NCBI GenBank assembly: GCA_030581615.1
Contig: JAKTTT010000058.1
Coordinates: 1 to 64,000 of the forward strand
Length of the DNA: 64,000 nt
Reading direction: 5' to 3'
Source of the DNA: Alloascoidea africana
Taxonomy: Eukaryota > Ascomycota > Alloascoideomycetes > Alloascoideales > Alloascoideaceae
In this document: piece after piece, positions 22,438 to 33,346 of the stretch
Layout of the letters: the number at the start of each line of letters is the position of its first letter
Position numbering within the stretch: the first letter of the stretch is position 1
The notes under the pieces: model-generated
Seen by the model: only the letters and a program-made list of their open reading frames with translations
Database searches by the model: none
What the model was told of the DNA's origin: nothing
Translations under genes and position numbers: made by a program

Positions 22438-23982
22438 ATGATTTATGACACTGTCATCCACAACGGTATCATTGTTACCGCCTCAGACATTCTATCCCCA
22501 GGCTTGTTCATTGGGATCAAGGATGGCATTATCTCTGCCATATCTGCTACTCCGCTTGAAGGGGTGAAAATGATTGATGCCGAGGGAGGATTCGTTACGC
22601 CAGGAGGAATAGACGCACACGTCCATTTGGCAGAGCTAAACAACTTCTGGTCTGATGACTTTCCTACCGCAACGAGGTCCTCCATAGCTGGAGGGACTAC
22701 GACCGTTCTAGCTTTTGTGCAACAGGAGAACGACCAAGGGTGGGATTTAGATTGTATGATTCAGAGGGTGAGATCCTTGGCCAGGCGAAATTCCTACTGC
22801 GACTATGGACTTCATTTGATTTTGACGAACCCGACCGACAGAATGCTCGAAGAAGAGTTGAAGTTGATGGTTATCAACCATGGAATCACCAGTGTCAAAG
22901 TGTACATGACCTACCCTGGACTAAAACTCGACGATGAACAGATCTTAAAAGTTCTGCTTGCGAATCGGAAGCTTGGAATCACGACAATGATTCACGCTGA
23001 AAATAGCGATATCGTCTCTTTTCTTATCAAAAAGCTGGAGACGAAGAACCTGACTGACCCATACTATCATTCCGTTGCAAGGCCATCGCTTGCGGAAGAT
23101 GAGGCTTCTTATCGTGCTATAGCACTCGCAAAACTGATCGATGCCCCATTATTGATCGTGCACATGTCTGCGAAGAAAGCTTTAGAACATGTCGCGAGTG
23201 CTCAGAGAAGCTGCTTGCCTTTGTTTGCAGAAACATGCCCCCAATATCTGTTTCTCACATCGGAATTTCTTAAAGGATGCCACCATCATTGTCATTCGTC
23301 TACGATTCCAGACACTAAGACCACAATAACCATCGAGGATCCTTTGGAGGGTGCGAAATATGTTTGCTCGCCTCCGCTGAGACACTCTCCAGAAGAATTG
23401 GACTCGGTCTGGGATTCTATCAAGAACGGAACTGTAACAATATTTTCCTCCGATCACGCGCCATGCTTATACGACGATGCACAGAAGGGCAAGAAAAGAG
23501 CGGTTGATGAGAATGGAAAGATTCATTTCAAAGAGATACCAAATGGTCTTCCTGGTGTAGAGACGAGGTGCCCCCTGCTCTGGTGCTATGGTGTCGAAAC
23601 GGAGCGGATTACTCCCCAAAAGTATGTGGAGATAACAGCTTCAAATCCAGCAAAGCTATATGGACTTGCAAATAGGAAGGGCTCCATATCTGTTGGATTT
23701 GATGCTGACATTGTGATTTGGTATCCGAATACTACAAGTGGTGGATCGAAAATGGAACCCTTCTTTCTCAAGAATGAATTTTTGCATCATCAGTATGACT
23801 ATACACCTTTTGAAGGCATGCGGTTTACAAACTGGCCTAGATACTGCTTTGTTCGGGGCACTCTGGTATGGGATAGGGATAACGGCGGAGTTATTGGCAA
23901 CGGCTCTGTAGGAAAGTACCTGAGACGGGGGAAGAGCACGTTATCTGGTCCAGTTGGGTCTGTAAATCCTCTATTTACATAG
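22438..23982 (+). CDS. PYD2: Dihydropyrimidinase (Pyd2-like)
   Basis: This is a cyclic amidohydrolase that opens dihydrouracil or a related ring in reductive pyrimidine catabolism. The 514-residue product starts MIYDTVIHNG, the usual amidohydrolase opening. Metal ligands are visible: DAHVH (His61 and His63), a lysine in SVKVYMTYPG that would be carboxylated, HAEN, HMSA and SSDHAPC. ASNPAKLYGL and KGSISVGFDADIVIW are further family blocks. It also resembles allantoinase and hydantoinase, but YMTYPG and the length favour dihydropyrimidinase. The start is ATG 22438, since the upstream open codons lack ATG. It is convergent with the D-amino-acid oxidase gene, only about 100 bp away, and both release nitrogen from uncommon substrates. 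Confidence 0.9.
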   Translation: MIYDTVIHNGIIVTASDILSPGLFIGIKDGIISAISATPLEGVKMIDAEGGFVTPGGIDAHVHLAELNNFWSDDFPTATRSSIAGGTTTVLAFVQQENDQGWDLDCMIQRVRSLARRNSYCDYGLHLILTNPTDRMLEEELKLMVINHGITSVKVYMTYPGLKLDDEQILKVLLANRKLGITTMIHAENSDIVSFLIKKLETKNLTDPYYHSVARPSLAEDEASYRAIALAKLIDAPLLIVHMSAKKALEHVASAQRSCLPLFAETCPQYLFLTSEFLKGCHHHCHSSTIPDTKTTITIEDPLEGAKYVCSPPLRHSPEELDSVWDSIKNGTVTIFSSDHAPCLYDDAQKGKKRAVDENGKIHFKEIPNGLPGVETRCPLLWCYGVETERITPQKYVEITASNPAKLYGLANRKGSISVGFDADIVIWYPNTTSGGSKMEPFFLKNEFLHHQYDYTPFEGMRFTNWPRYCFVRGTLVWDRDNGGVIGNGSVGKYLRRGKSTLSGPVGSVNPLFT

Positions 23983-24084
23983 ATATTACGCATCCACACG
24001 TAGATTTTTTCTGATCTCATATTAAGAACTCTATACAATGTCATAACTTTTTCTTCATAGAGCATTTTCGCATTGTAGCTATTA

Positions 24085-25173
24085 TTATAGCTTTGAAAGA
24101 GCGCCACGATCTGGCTCTTCAATCAAGCGTAAAACATGGTTGGCAACTCCATAAGAGGTTTCATATCCCATTCCACCAAGTCCATAAGCATGGACGATTC
24201 TTCTTTTTTGTCCCTTCCCATCAAGAACAGTTTCTGCTTCAACTCGTGATCCGCCGTTTCTAGCAGGCCGGAAACCTACGTTTATTCTGATGATATCCAG
24301 TTCGCCCTTTTCGTTGAAAAGTAAAGGAAATAATTTACGCGCTCGAGAGATAAGCGCCTGTGTATCTTCTTGTCTGGGGGTTGAAAGTAAATCGTTTGGC
24401 TGCTTCGTGCCACCCAGAATTACTCCACCGTCAAAAGGCCTAGGAATTACAAATGTCCACAACTTGTCGGCATTCTGATGTGTGATTGTGACATTGTCAT
24501 AAGCCGTTGTTCCTAAAGGAGGTCTCACCAAAAGGGTCTGTCCTCGGATCGGGTACGATAAGGGATCGTATCCACCTTTGTGCTGCAGACCTTGTCCCGT
24601 TGCGTTTACAACTATTGTTTTTTCATCTCCATAAATCTGAAGCAACTGCTCTAGTGAGCTTAAGGAAGCTTTCACAAATTTGACGTGGTGCGTGTTCTGC
24701 AAATGACGCTCCAGAAACTGGATATAAAAGGGTGCGTTCAGAACATAGGTTTGATACCGAGCTCCAAAATTACACGCTTCAGGCAAATCATCTCCGCTCA
24801 AGACCTGGAACTCATCCAATCCATCAGAATACCCTTTCAAGACGTTTTTATAATGAACATCTGCGTTCTCTATGTGCTCAATCCCCGTCACAAATTTGAT
24901 GCTCGACTCTGGATGCGCTTTCGCAAATGACTTGAAAAATTGAAGAGTTTTGCGAGTATACAGCATCTCTCTTTTGTCGTGCTCCGTTACACTAGGGAAT
25001 GGTCTAAAATGGGCTCCTGCCCAAGGAGAAGTGTAGACAGCGCTCGCCGGATCAGAGGGAAGATGTGCTGCTACTATCGTTATGGCGTACTCCTTATGAG
25101 ATTGTGCCAGAGCCAGGGCACACGTCAGGCCAATTACCCCGGCGCCGACGACAACGACCTGCTGCATCGGCAT
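24085..25173 (-). CDS. Peroxisomal D-amino-acid oxidase
   Basis: The enzyme oxidises D-amino acids to keto acids with FAD, making ammonia and hydrogen peroxide. The 362-residue protein starts MPMQQVVVVGAGVIGLTCAL with the FAD-binding GxGxxG at 10-15. PWAGAHFRPFP is the conserved substrate/FAD loop, VVNATGQG is the second FAD segment, and the carboxy block NVGFRPARNGG then YGLGGMGYETSYG is the DAO signature, with the catalytic Arg. It ends in SKL, a perfect PTS1, so it acts in peroxisomes beside catalase. Met3 is an alternative start. D-aspartate oxidase is the main rival assignment. A TATA box lies about 55 bp upstream. Confidence 0.94.
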   Translation of the reverse strand: MPMQQVVVVGAGVIGLTCALALAQSHKEYAITIVAAHLPSDPASAVYTSPWAGAHFRPFPSVTEHDKREMLYTRKTLQFFKSFAKAHPESSIKFVTGIEHIENADVHYKNVLKGYSDGLDEFQVLSGDDLPEACNFGARYQTYVLNAPFYIQFLERHLQNTHHVKFVKASLSSLEQLLQIYGDEKTIVVNATGQGLQHKGGYDPLSYPIRGQTLLVRPPLGTTAYDNVTITHQNADKLWTFVIPRPFDGGVILGGTKQPNDLLSTPRQEDTQALISRARKLFPLLFNEKGELDIIRINVGFRPARNGGSRVEAETVLDGKGQKRRIVHAYGLGGMGYETSYGVANHVLRLIEEPDRGALSKL

Positions 25174-25225
25174 CTCTAGTCTGTGGATGCCAGGAAGAAG
25201 GCCGTCGAGAGAGACGGATCTGCCC

Positions 25226-25233
25226 CTTTTATA
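25226..25233 (-). promoter_or_regulatory. TATA box of the D-amino-acid oxidase gene
   Basis: The minus strand reads TATAAAAG 53-60 bp before the start codon at 25173, as expected of an inducible yeast promoter. Confidence 0.7.
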
Positions 25234-25263
25234 CCACAAACAGGCCCCGGATGGAGGTTGGCG

Positions 25264-25313
25264 CCGGACGCCGACCGGACGGATCCGGAGTCGGACACTC
25301 CGAACGGGCGGTT
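25264..25313. promoter_or_regulatory. Cluster of CGG/CCG triplets in the DAO-CYC1 divergent promoter
   Basis: A GC-rich patch with several spaced CGG and CCG triplets, including cggagtcggacactccg with dyad symmetry, in otherwise AT-richer promoter DNA. Such paired triplets are the binding-site type of fungal Zn2Cys6 activators. Which gene it controls, the oxidase or CYC1, is inference. Confidence 0.45.
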
Positions 25314-25484
25314 GGGCGTTAACGGGCAGGCATCCAATCACATCCGTGCGTGCAGCAGCCTACGCCGAGCGGAAGAAAAAACACATTACGCAGGACTTTA
25401 TTTGTGATTCTGTTTCCAGCTTCTTTTCTTCTTCCTTCTCTCGCCTCAATAATCGACTCGTTCTTATCCACTTTAACTGCAACA

Positions 25485-25914
25485 ATGGCCAAAGCTGCTT
25501 TTGCCGAAGGTACGACCCAGATTTGCAATTATAATAAAGCAGCACTACCCGCTGTTGCTGCACTCGCTGCGGTTGGTACATACTGACGTTGGAAAACCTC
25601 TAGGATCCGCCAAGAAAGGTGCAAACCTCTTCAAAACAAGATGCCTCCAGTGCCACACTGTGGAACAGGGAGGCCCACATAAGGTCGGTCCAAATCTTTC
25701 TGGAGTCTTTGGCAGGAAATCCGGACTTGCAGAAGGTTACAACTACTCCGATGCCAACAAGAAAAAAGGTGTTCTATGGACCGAACAATCCATGTTTGAG
25801 TACTTGGAAAACCCCAAGAAGTATATTCCGGGGACAAAGATGGCCTTTGGCGGTCTGAAAAAGGCAAAGGATAGAAACGATCTTGTTACCTACCTCAAAA
25901 AGTCCTGTAGCTAG
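25485..25914 (+). CDS. CYC1: Cytochrome c with one intron
   Basis: Cytochrome c carries electrons from complex III to complex IV. Exon 1 is 25485-25509 (MAKAAFAE plus one base). The intron 25510-25603 has donor GTACGA, branch tactgac and acceptor ctctag. Exon 2 is 25604-25914. The joined protein of 111 residues reads [14 protein letters not shown]. Heme is held by C22, C25 and H26, and the axial methionine is M88 in [27 protein letters not shown] and [11 protein letters not shown] are family blocks. The upstream DNA has a CT-rich leader (ttccttctctcgcctc), usual for strongly expressed yeast genes. It is divergent from the D-amino-acid oxidase gene, 311 bp away. Confidence 0.97.
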
Positions 25915-26713
25915 TTTATTTCAACAGCTACAGATCTCAAAATGACCGGTGATTAAAGATAGATCGAGAAGGGAGAAGCTTGTTCAAGCATAAATGGTTT
26001 TTGATTTTATGTACTAGATGCTTCAGCATTTAGGTGAATCTGCCTACCCTTTTTTGTTTTTTTTGTGTTTTTTTGTCCAGCTTTATTTTCTTTTTAGGAA
26101 GCTAGGAACCGATGCATTTGGTTGTGGTGGATGTTTGCTTACTTGCTTACTTGCGTGGCTAACTTGCCCTAGAGAAGCATCTTATACACTAGTTTCTTTG
26201 ACTTTGATCTATATTTTTCACTTGTCTGTATATACCTCCTAGGATCTTTAGAAACATGATTGATTTTGGTCTACAGAGCTCATTCTCTTCGTAGCATGGA
26301 TTTACAGATAAAATAAATTGAGTTTCCAGCAAGGATCTTTAACGGTCATGAAGCATTATCTTTCTCTACTTTTTGCCAATAGTTAATCGGCATACTTTCT
26401 GTTGGTGACGACTCGTCATCTCGTTGAAGCTTCTCCTAGATGGATGTAAATAACCGAATTCCTCGAAATTTAATTGGCCAACTGTATTTCTCGGTTGGCA
26501 CGTTATCGAAAGTGTTAAATCTAAAGTCTAAAATCTATGGATCATAAATTTTAGATTTACAAGCACCTTGCAGACCGGGTAACCTTTATTTCCATCTTCC
26601 AACCAACCATGGAATTTAGGACCTTTTCAAGAGCATTGGTATCAAATCGTTAGGACGAGCGCTGGCTGTATATTATCTTTCCCAGACGATTTACAAAGTC
26701 TGATTAGGTTGAT
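25915..26713. other. Intergenic between CYC1 and SSY1
   Basis: About 800 bp, T-rich near CYC1. It would hold the CYC1 3' end and the SSY1 promoter. No gene or repeat was recognised. Confidence 0.65.
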
Positions 26714-29700
26714 ATGAGCTCCCATATCTCCAATACCTTAGACTTTGGGGAACAAAGTTCACAGCAGGATTCGGAAATCGAACTAAAGTGGCAACATGGA
26801 GACATAATATCTGAGGCTTACATGAAGACTAGTATTGACCCCGAAAAGAATGTTGATCCCAACAGAAATGGGCAGCAGCCAGAACTTTCAACCTACGGAG
26901 AAGAGCAATCTTCTCCTCAGTTAAATAGGAAAAGATCGCTATTTCCAGAAATGAGGATGGTGGTGAACGGAAAACGGAGAGATACAAATCCAGAGGACTT
27001 CAACGGCGATGGCGAGGCTGAACTATTGGATAACAGCCATACGAACTCTTATATACCCGATATCAATGATAACCTGAGCTCAATAACAGGTAGCCGTGTA
27101 AATGTCAGTTCTCATAGTGTTCGCACTGACTTACCTATCCAGAGTAAGGTGGAATACGATGACGATGGAGTTAAACATATATATCTTCAAAACGACTCCG
27201 ATAGCAGCGTCCTAATCGATGAAGACGATCCGAACGACACAAATGGGTGCGATAGTCAGAGAAAAGAAGAAGGAGCCGCCTCGCCTTCAATAGATATAGA
27301 CTTTAAGAAAATGGGGCATTTACTCAGCGATCCACAGCTTTTGCGAGAGCAACTTGCGAATGACCGGTTTTACCTTACAAGCACGATTCTGAAGCAGACT
27401 GACAGTAATGAAGTGCCTGTTGCACCTTCAGCTTCAAGAATTGGCATTAATGGCTCCAACTCACGAGATCGCGATGAAGAGATTCTGGATCGAAGGCAAA
27501 ACGAAATTCGGGTTATTGGCATGGATGAGTTCAACATGGGTCAAGGTGCATCTACGGCAATAGAAAATGAACCAACAGACTTTGAGAGATATAACCAGCA
27601 GGTAATTAAAGAAGACATGTTAAGAGAGCGGATTTACAACAAGCTTAGAAAGATTAACCAGCGGAACCCTGGCAGGATTTACGGTAATTACTTTCAATCA
27701 GGAAGACCCGATGAGGTTAATCTTGAACTGTTTGGCGTTGGAGAGTTCCAGAATGGCGTGTATGAGGATGACGACCTAGTCACATTAGATGAAAGAAAGT
27801 ACCCACTGAAGAAGTTGAAAGGGTTTGGGATCAGTAGAATCAAAGGAATAACTATGCGCTCCTCAAGGGGGGATAGGACTCAGGTTTCTCGCTCAAAGTC
27901 GAAAAACTTTGGACCTAGTACTACCAGTAGCAGAAGATCTCTTCTACACTCATTAAGAGCAAAAACGTCTAAACTCTGGGCAACAACGACGGGAATTGCA
28001 ACACAAACAATTAAAGAACAAGATGATGAACACATCGACGCTGCAAGCATGACTGCTAATTCACTCACAGGTATGAGCGCCAGCCGAATGATATCCAGTT
28101 ACAACAGCAATGGGAACAGTAGCATTCCCGCACAAACAGAAGATAATGCGTATTGCAATTCACCAGACGACTTTGAGTATGAAGCGCTTTTTTCTCATCC
28201 AAATATCTCTCCTCAAAGTAAAGAAACTCTAAGGAGATTTTCTGGAGCATATTCCGTGACGTTCACACTTGGTGGAGCAATAGGAGTAGGCTTGCTTTAC
28301 TCTTCTGGCAAGGCATTTTCAATTGCAGGTCCTCTAGGTGCACTCTTAGGATTCACAATAACAGGCATAATTCTCTTTGCTACCCTCTTTGGGTTCGCGG
28401 AAATGGCAACTGTTTTTCCGGCTGGTGGTGGCATTACAACTTTTGCTTCACGGTTTATGGGTGAGAATGTGGGGTTTGGGTTTGGAGTTTGTTCCTGGCT
28501 GACCTATGCTTTGGCTGTTCCAGCTGAAATTGTGGGCAGTTGTATTGCTCTCAGCTACTATCCCGAGTTGGGAATCCCCGATCCAACCTCAGGATCCTGG
28601 ATTTCTTTTATTTTGTCATTGATCATTACGAGCAATGGCTTCAGCACCACTACTTTACAAGCATTCGGACTCGGAACCTCAGCGTTTAATGTTATTATTC
28701 TGATAACGCTACTGATCTGGATGGTTTGCATAAACACAGGAGCATCACCCACTGGTGAGTATGTGGGTTTTAGATATTGGGACAGTTCGAAGACAAATGC
28801 TACAGTGCTATATGACGGCCTTGGGTTTGGTCCATTCCGTCCACTATTTGATCTAAGCTTCAATGAGGAGTATATTGCGCCTATTACGGTCAAGCTTGGT
28901 GGTGGCTTGGGCCGGTTTGTATCTGTGTTACTTGCTTGTCTGGTTGCAGTCTATTGTTATATTGGTACGGATATCGTGTTTATCAGTGCTGGAGAAATCC
29001 GAAATCCCCGCAAAGTGATCAAATCAGCAGTAAGACAAATCTTTTGGAGAATTGTCATTTTCTACATCCTAGGGATTTTCTTGGTAGGAATTTGTATCAA
29101 TGCAGGCGATGTGCGTATTATGAAGTTTCTGGTCCACCGCTATCATCATAATACCATTGATACAATCAATTCGGAGTTCGAGAACAATAAATATGTTAAG
29201 GTGGAGACACTGAATGGATGTAGCTCGGGTTTTGTCAATTGGAACGGCTCATTTGCAATAGGGAATTTGAGCCCTTGGATTGTTGCCCTCCATACAGTTG
29301 GTCTTTGTAAAGGAGCAGCCGTGATAAATGCGTTTCTGGCGTTTATGACAATGTCGAACGCTTCATCGCAGCTTTTTGCAGGCAGCCGGATACTCTATAC
29401 CCTTTCTACATCCGGATATATTCCTATTGTTTTCAGCAAGTGCCTGTCTAATGGGATTCCATACATTTCAGTCTTATTTACCTGGGCTTTTGCTTTTATT
29501 TCGTTTCTTGCTCTGCATTTTCCAGTGAATGTGGTATTCCAGAACCTGACCTGCTTTATTGCAAGTTCCTGGCTTATTACTTGGATAGGAATAAACTTTT
29601 CTTATCTTTTTTTCCATTACAGGTTCAAGAGCAGGCTCGTGAATGTGAGCCCTTCGTTCACTTCTTCAGTTGAGCAGTCTGAAGAAGTCATACAGGACAC

Positions 29701-30271
29701 AAGAGCCGTCAAAGGAAACTGGTTATGGCCGACGCGGCAAAATCAAAATAAGGGTACGGAAACCTCTAGTTTTCGTCCATTTCTTGCAATACTGGGACTG
29801 GGTGGAAGTTCAATGCTTTTGCTGTTTTCTGGCTTCTTTGTGTTTCTTAATAATGAGAACGTTCAGGAGACGAAAAGAAGCCGGACTTGGAATCCCACAC
29901 TTTTTTTATCATGCTATGGCCCTGTATTTATATTTATCGGAGCGGTCCTCTTTTCGAAAGCGTCGGAGGTATATTCTAAACGCTTTCAGTCTGACGGAAG
30001 CATTTGCTGGATTCTAGTGAGTTTTTGCACCAGCTTTCTAGTCAAGCTTCTCTACTTTGCAAGTTTTGGAAAACTTGACTACCGGAATGAAATTGCAGAG
30101 GTTACAAGACCGGGGAACAAGAAATGGAAGAGAAAGATATATCCTTGCAAAAACAATTTCAACTCTATGCGTTTAGAAATGGATATGATTATGTGGGAGG
30201 AGGACAGAAGATATCGGCGACATTCAGGAATACAGCGTTTTCTACATTGGGTTTGGGGTCTTATTGGATGA
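26714..30271 (+). CDS. SSY1: SPS amino-acid sensor Ssy1 (transceptor)
   Basis: Ssy1 is a non-transporting permease homologue in the plasma membrane. With Ptr3 and Ssy5 it senses external amino acids and triggers cleavage of Stp1/Stp2. The 1185-residue product has about 500 acidic, Ser/Asn-rich cytosolic residues, then 12 membrane segments from about 515. SSY1-specific blocks include SGKAFSIAGPLGALLGF, FAEMATVFP, VGFRYWDSSK, SAGEIRNPRK and SSPWIVALHTVGLCKG-like LSPWIVALHTVGLCKG. The large loop after VGFRYWDSS is typical of Ssy1. The yeast protein has 852 residues, so the amino domain is roughly 200-300 residues longer here. No intron is needed. The start is ATG 26714. Confidence 0.9.
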   Translation: MSSHISNTLDFGEQSSQQDSEIELKWQHGDIISEAYMKTSIDPEKNVDPNRNGQQPELSTYGEEQSSPQLNRKRSLFPEMRMVVNGKRRDTNPEDFNGDGEAELLDNSHTNSYIPDINDNLSSITGSRVNVSSHSVRTDLPIQSKVEYDDDGVKHIYLQNDSDSSVLIDEDDPNDTNGCDSQRKEEGAASPSIDIDFKKMGHLLSDPQLLREQLANDRFYLTSTILKQTDSNEVPVAPSASRIGINGSNSRDRDEEILDRRQNEIRVIGMDEFNMGQGASTAIENEPTDFERYNQQVIKEDMLRERIYNKLRKINQRNPGRIYGNYFQSGRPDEVNLELFGVGEFQNGVYEDDDLVTLDERKYPLKKLKGFGISRIKGITMRSSRGDRTQVSRSKSKNFGPSTTSSRRSLLHSLRAKTSKLWATTTGIATQTIKEQDDEHIDAASMTANSLTGMSASRMISSYNSNGNSSIPAQTEDNAYCNSPDDFEYEALFSHPNISPQSKETLRRFSGAYSVTFTLGGAIGVGLLYSSGKAFSIAGPLGALLGFTITGIILFATLFGFAEMATVFPAGGGITTFASRFMGENVGFGFGVCSWLTYALAVPAEIVGSCIALSYYPELGIPDPTSGSWISFILSLIITSNGFSTTTLQAFGLGTSAFNVIILITLLIWMVCINTGASPTGEYVGFRYWDSSKTNATVLYDGLGFGPFRPLFDLSFNEEYIAPITVKLGGGLGRFVSVLLACLVAVYCYIGTDIVFISAGEIRNPRKVIKSAVRQIFWRIVIFYILGIFLVGICINAGDVRIMKFLVHRYHHNTIDTINSEFENNKYVKVETLNGCSSGFVNWNGSFAIGNLSPWIVALHTVGLCKGAAVINAFLAFMTMSNASSQLFAGSRILYTLSTSGYIPIVFSKCLSNGIPYISVLFTWAFAFISFLALHFPVNVVFQNLTCFIASSWLITWIGINFSYLFFHYRFKSRLVNVSPSFTSSVEQSEEVIQDTRAVKGNWLWPTRQNQNKGTETSSFRPFLAILGLGGSSMLLLFSGFFVFLNNENVQETKRSRTWNPTLFLSCYGPVFIFIGAVLFSKASEVYSKRFQSDGSICWILVSFCTSFLVKLLYFASFGKLDYRNEIAEVTRPGNKKWKRKIYPCKNNFNSMRLEMDMIMWEEDRRYRRHSGIQRFLHWVWGLIG

Positions 30272-30697
30272 TGAAGATTCCATTAATAATCGTTCTTTAT
30301 TTTTATTATTCACACGTTTGATTTAGAGTAACGTTCCTGGTAATTGCTCATGATGATGTTTCGTGCTCTGTTTTTTTGTTTTTGCTTGTTGTGTTACTTT
30401 TTAGTTTGCCTTGAGATGATGAAAAATTATAGAAGAAGATAAATTTTGTTTTCTAGTGATTTAACTATTGATAATGAATAAATTAAGGAAAGGAATAGTC
30501 TTGATACTTGCACGTATGGCCAATCTCGGGAACCAATCTTACTGTCCGACTCAAGCATGGCTCATATAATTTCTCTCGAGTAGAATAAGTAAGAAGATCA
30601 TAATCATAAAAAAGGCAAAAAAAAACCAATGACGAAAAATGAATCCAAAAAATGTGTAATTTGATGCAGTTTAAGTCAAATAAACATCATAATATGA
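30272..30697. other. Convergent 3' spacer SSY1/ISY1
   Basis: About 430 bp of AT-rich DNA with a poly-A run near 30610. It holds 3' ends only. Confidence 0.7.
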
Positions 30698-31716
30698 TCA
30701 TAGTTGAAACATTTCAACAATCCTTCTCTTCTCCCGTTCAATCAACCAGGATTCAACCTCGCTCATATCAGGGATGTGCGTTATATCAGGAATTGGGGTC
30801 CATTCAGAACGGGGAACATTAGAATCTTTTGCAGAGCCAGCTGAGGATGCAAATTTCTGCAAGAGTTTATTGCTGGCTTTTCTTTCAAACAATAGAAGCT
30901 TGTCAGTTTCGAGGTCGAATAAATAACCATTTTCAAGGCTGGGTTTTGCTGAGGTCAGAAGAGGCGATTCTGCAGTATTTTCAATGTCCTCATTTTTTCT
31001 CTTGACACCTTGAGATGAATTATCTCCATTCGCATTTGCTTGATCTTGTTTGTATGCCTCTACCGATTGGTCCTCAACAGCTTCCTCGTCAAAATACCCG
31101 TAGTACCCGGCGTCAACCAAATTTCTAATCCTATTGACCCTGGATCTCTTGCGATACTCTTCTTCCGCCAATCCAACCTTTTCTTGTAGTTCCCTCTTCC
31201 GGTCGTCAAGTAGCTCTTTCACGCCAGGCAACTCTCTGGCGCGACCAAAGTATCTATACCCGTTTATAATCGGGACATCGTCGTCAGCAGACAGGCCTGT
31301 AGTGCTTGAAAAGGGTCTCTTTTTCGGGCCACCAAAACGGAGGTAATTTGGACCACCAAGATCTTTTATGCGAATTTCCCAGGCGTGTTTCTCACGCATC
31401 AACTTGTTTATCTCATCGTTTAAATCCCTGATTTGGAACTCAGAAAGAGATGCTATAAAGATTTTGTTAGAATATCGATCCATTTCTAGCCACTTCTAGA
31501 AGCGAAAGACGGCTCACCATCTTGAATCTTGTCCACCTTTCTGCTGATGTCTCGAACAACCTGGCTCCTCCACTTTTCACACATGGAAACAGTTTCCACA
31601 GAGTTTACATTTCGCGGCCTTCGAGTTCGGCCAGCCGTTATGATGCCAAGCTCAGCCGCCTGCTGCTCCTGGAAGCGATATAGCAGGGACTGTGACTTTT
31701 CCGCGTTTCTGGACAT
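30698..31716 (-). CDS. ISY1: Pre-mRNA splicing factor Isy1, two exons
   Basis: Isy1 belongs to the Prp19-associated (NTC) part of the spliceosome and helps hold the first-step active centre. Exons 31518-31716 and 30698-31452 join over a 65-nt intron (GTGAGC, branch ttctaac, acceptor tatag) to 317 residues. The start MSRNAEKSQSLLYRF, then SMCEKWRSQVVRDISRKV and, across the junction, KIQD-ASLSEFQIRDLNDEIN, match the family nearly residue for residue. RIKDLGGPNY, GYRYFGRARELPGVKEL and YYGYFDEE are the other conserved blocks. A variable linker precedes a helical end with EVESWLIEREKRRIVEMF. A splicing factor whose own transcript is spliced leaves room for feedback, but nothing here shows it. Confidence 0.96.
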
Positions 31717-31852
31717 GATGCTTGATGATATCGCCGAGATGGCCGTGGAGCAGATCTTCAAAATGGTGTGAGAATATATGGCCGGGTAACACATTTTCAT
31801 CAAGAAGCGCTTTCCAGCATTTTGGGAAAGAATCGAAAAGCGAAACACAAGC

Positions 31853-31920
31853 TGTATATATATTTATATTTATATTTATATGAAGATGAAGATGAAGATG
31901 AATATGAAGTATATGAATGT
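31853..31920. repeat. Microsatellites tttata and gatgaa upstream of ISY1
   Basis: Short tandem tttata units followed by about five gatgaa/gaagat units, in the 236 bp between the ISY1 start codon and the GDA1 stop. It must overlap the ISY1 promoter. Confidence 0.75.
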
Positions 31921-31952
31921 AAAGATAAAAATTATGATACACTCTAACCAGA

Positions 31953-33315
31953 CTAGCGCTTGGGCTCCACTCGGCACTTCCAGCCGGACTTGGTCGAGTC
32001 GAGCAAGGGCAGACTTGCGCCGAGGCACCAGCCAAGCTCGTTGTCTTTTATCGTCTTTGCTGTCTTGAGCTCTCGCTGTAGAGGAATGTCGTATCCAGTG
32101 TGCAAAAGCGCTATCATGAAGTTGAGATCGAGACACCACTGGGGCTCGTCCTCCAGCTTGTCGACGACATCGGAGCCCAGCGGCTCGAAGACAGACGACC
32201 AGACCTCTGATCCCGAGCAGACGGAGGTGGCCAGCTCCTTCATCTCTTCCAGCGTGAAGGACGAGGGCATCCCCAGAGGAACCGTGGAATCGTAGAAGTA
32301 GGAAAAGATGTACATGTCGTTCTCCGAGAGAAAGTTGCGCTGGAGCGAGGGCTGGTGGATTCCGTTGAAGGAACACGGCTCGACGTCGCAAGTGAGATCT
32401 TTGTTCAAGACCTTTTCAGCCAGTCCGCGGCACTGGGCGGCGGTGAAGGCGGTGGAGCCCGTGAAGTTGACGTAGAAGGTTTCCTCGTTGCCCATTTCCA
32501 CCTTCACGTTGGCAGCCTCGTCCAACGGCGAGAGACACGGATGCTCGAGCGAGACCTGGGCCTCTTCCTTCGTTTCCGACGGCTTCAGCGCTTGCTTGTA
32601 CTTGGGATTCTGCAGATACGACTTCAGAACGGCCTGGTGGATCTTGTTGCGGCCTTGCATCAATCCATAACCCAGATGGGAGTACTGGTAGAGCACAAAC
32701 TTGCGGTTGCCAAAGTCAAGGTCATATCTATGGTCGCCAGGAGCCATGGTCTCGGCCTTGGCCTCATTGAACGTTGGCTCGAACACAATCTGGGTGGATC
32801 CTCCACCAAGGTCAAATACCGCTGCCGTGGGATTCTTTTCATTGGAGCCAATCGTTCCCAGCAAAAAGTTGGCAGTAATCCAAGCATACACACCTTCGTC
32901 TCTGCCTTCCATGATGGAGATTCCGTCCCCTTCGACTACCGCAAACGGGTACTGTACCTCCAGGCGTTTGCGAACAGCTGCCAAGATGGCGTCGCTCTTA
33001 GCTTGTCCCAGTAGACGTAATCCAGCAGTTGCCTTAACAGCGATGGGGGTGCATCCTCTAAACTCCTCGGGCACGGTCTTCAAAGCGACTTCGAGCAAGG
33101 GATCCAGGCTTTTAGCTGCGCCCTCGGTGTCTGTGTCGAAGGAGGAGAGGCCAGGTTTGAGCATTTCAAACTCTTCGCTTATTAGCTTGGGGGTGTCTTG
33201 ACAAACGTCAAACTCGTAGACGTGGACTCTGGAACCCGTGGAACCAGCATCAATCATGACAACGTACTTGGTCTTGTCTTTACCTGTGCAAACGGTGTTG
33301 GTCTTGGACGTTGAG

Positions 33316-33346
<31 letters not shown>

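Noticed and set aside
31876-32391. Minus-strand 171-codon frame inside the GDA1 3' region
   Set aside because: It overlaps GDA1 in another frame and is rich in Arg, His and Leu without any family match.
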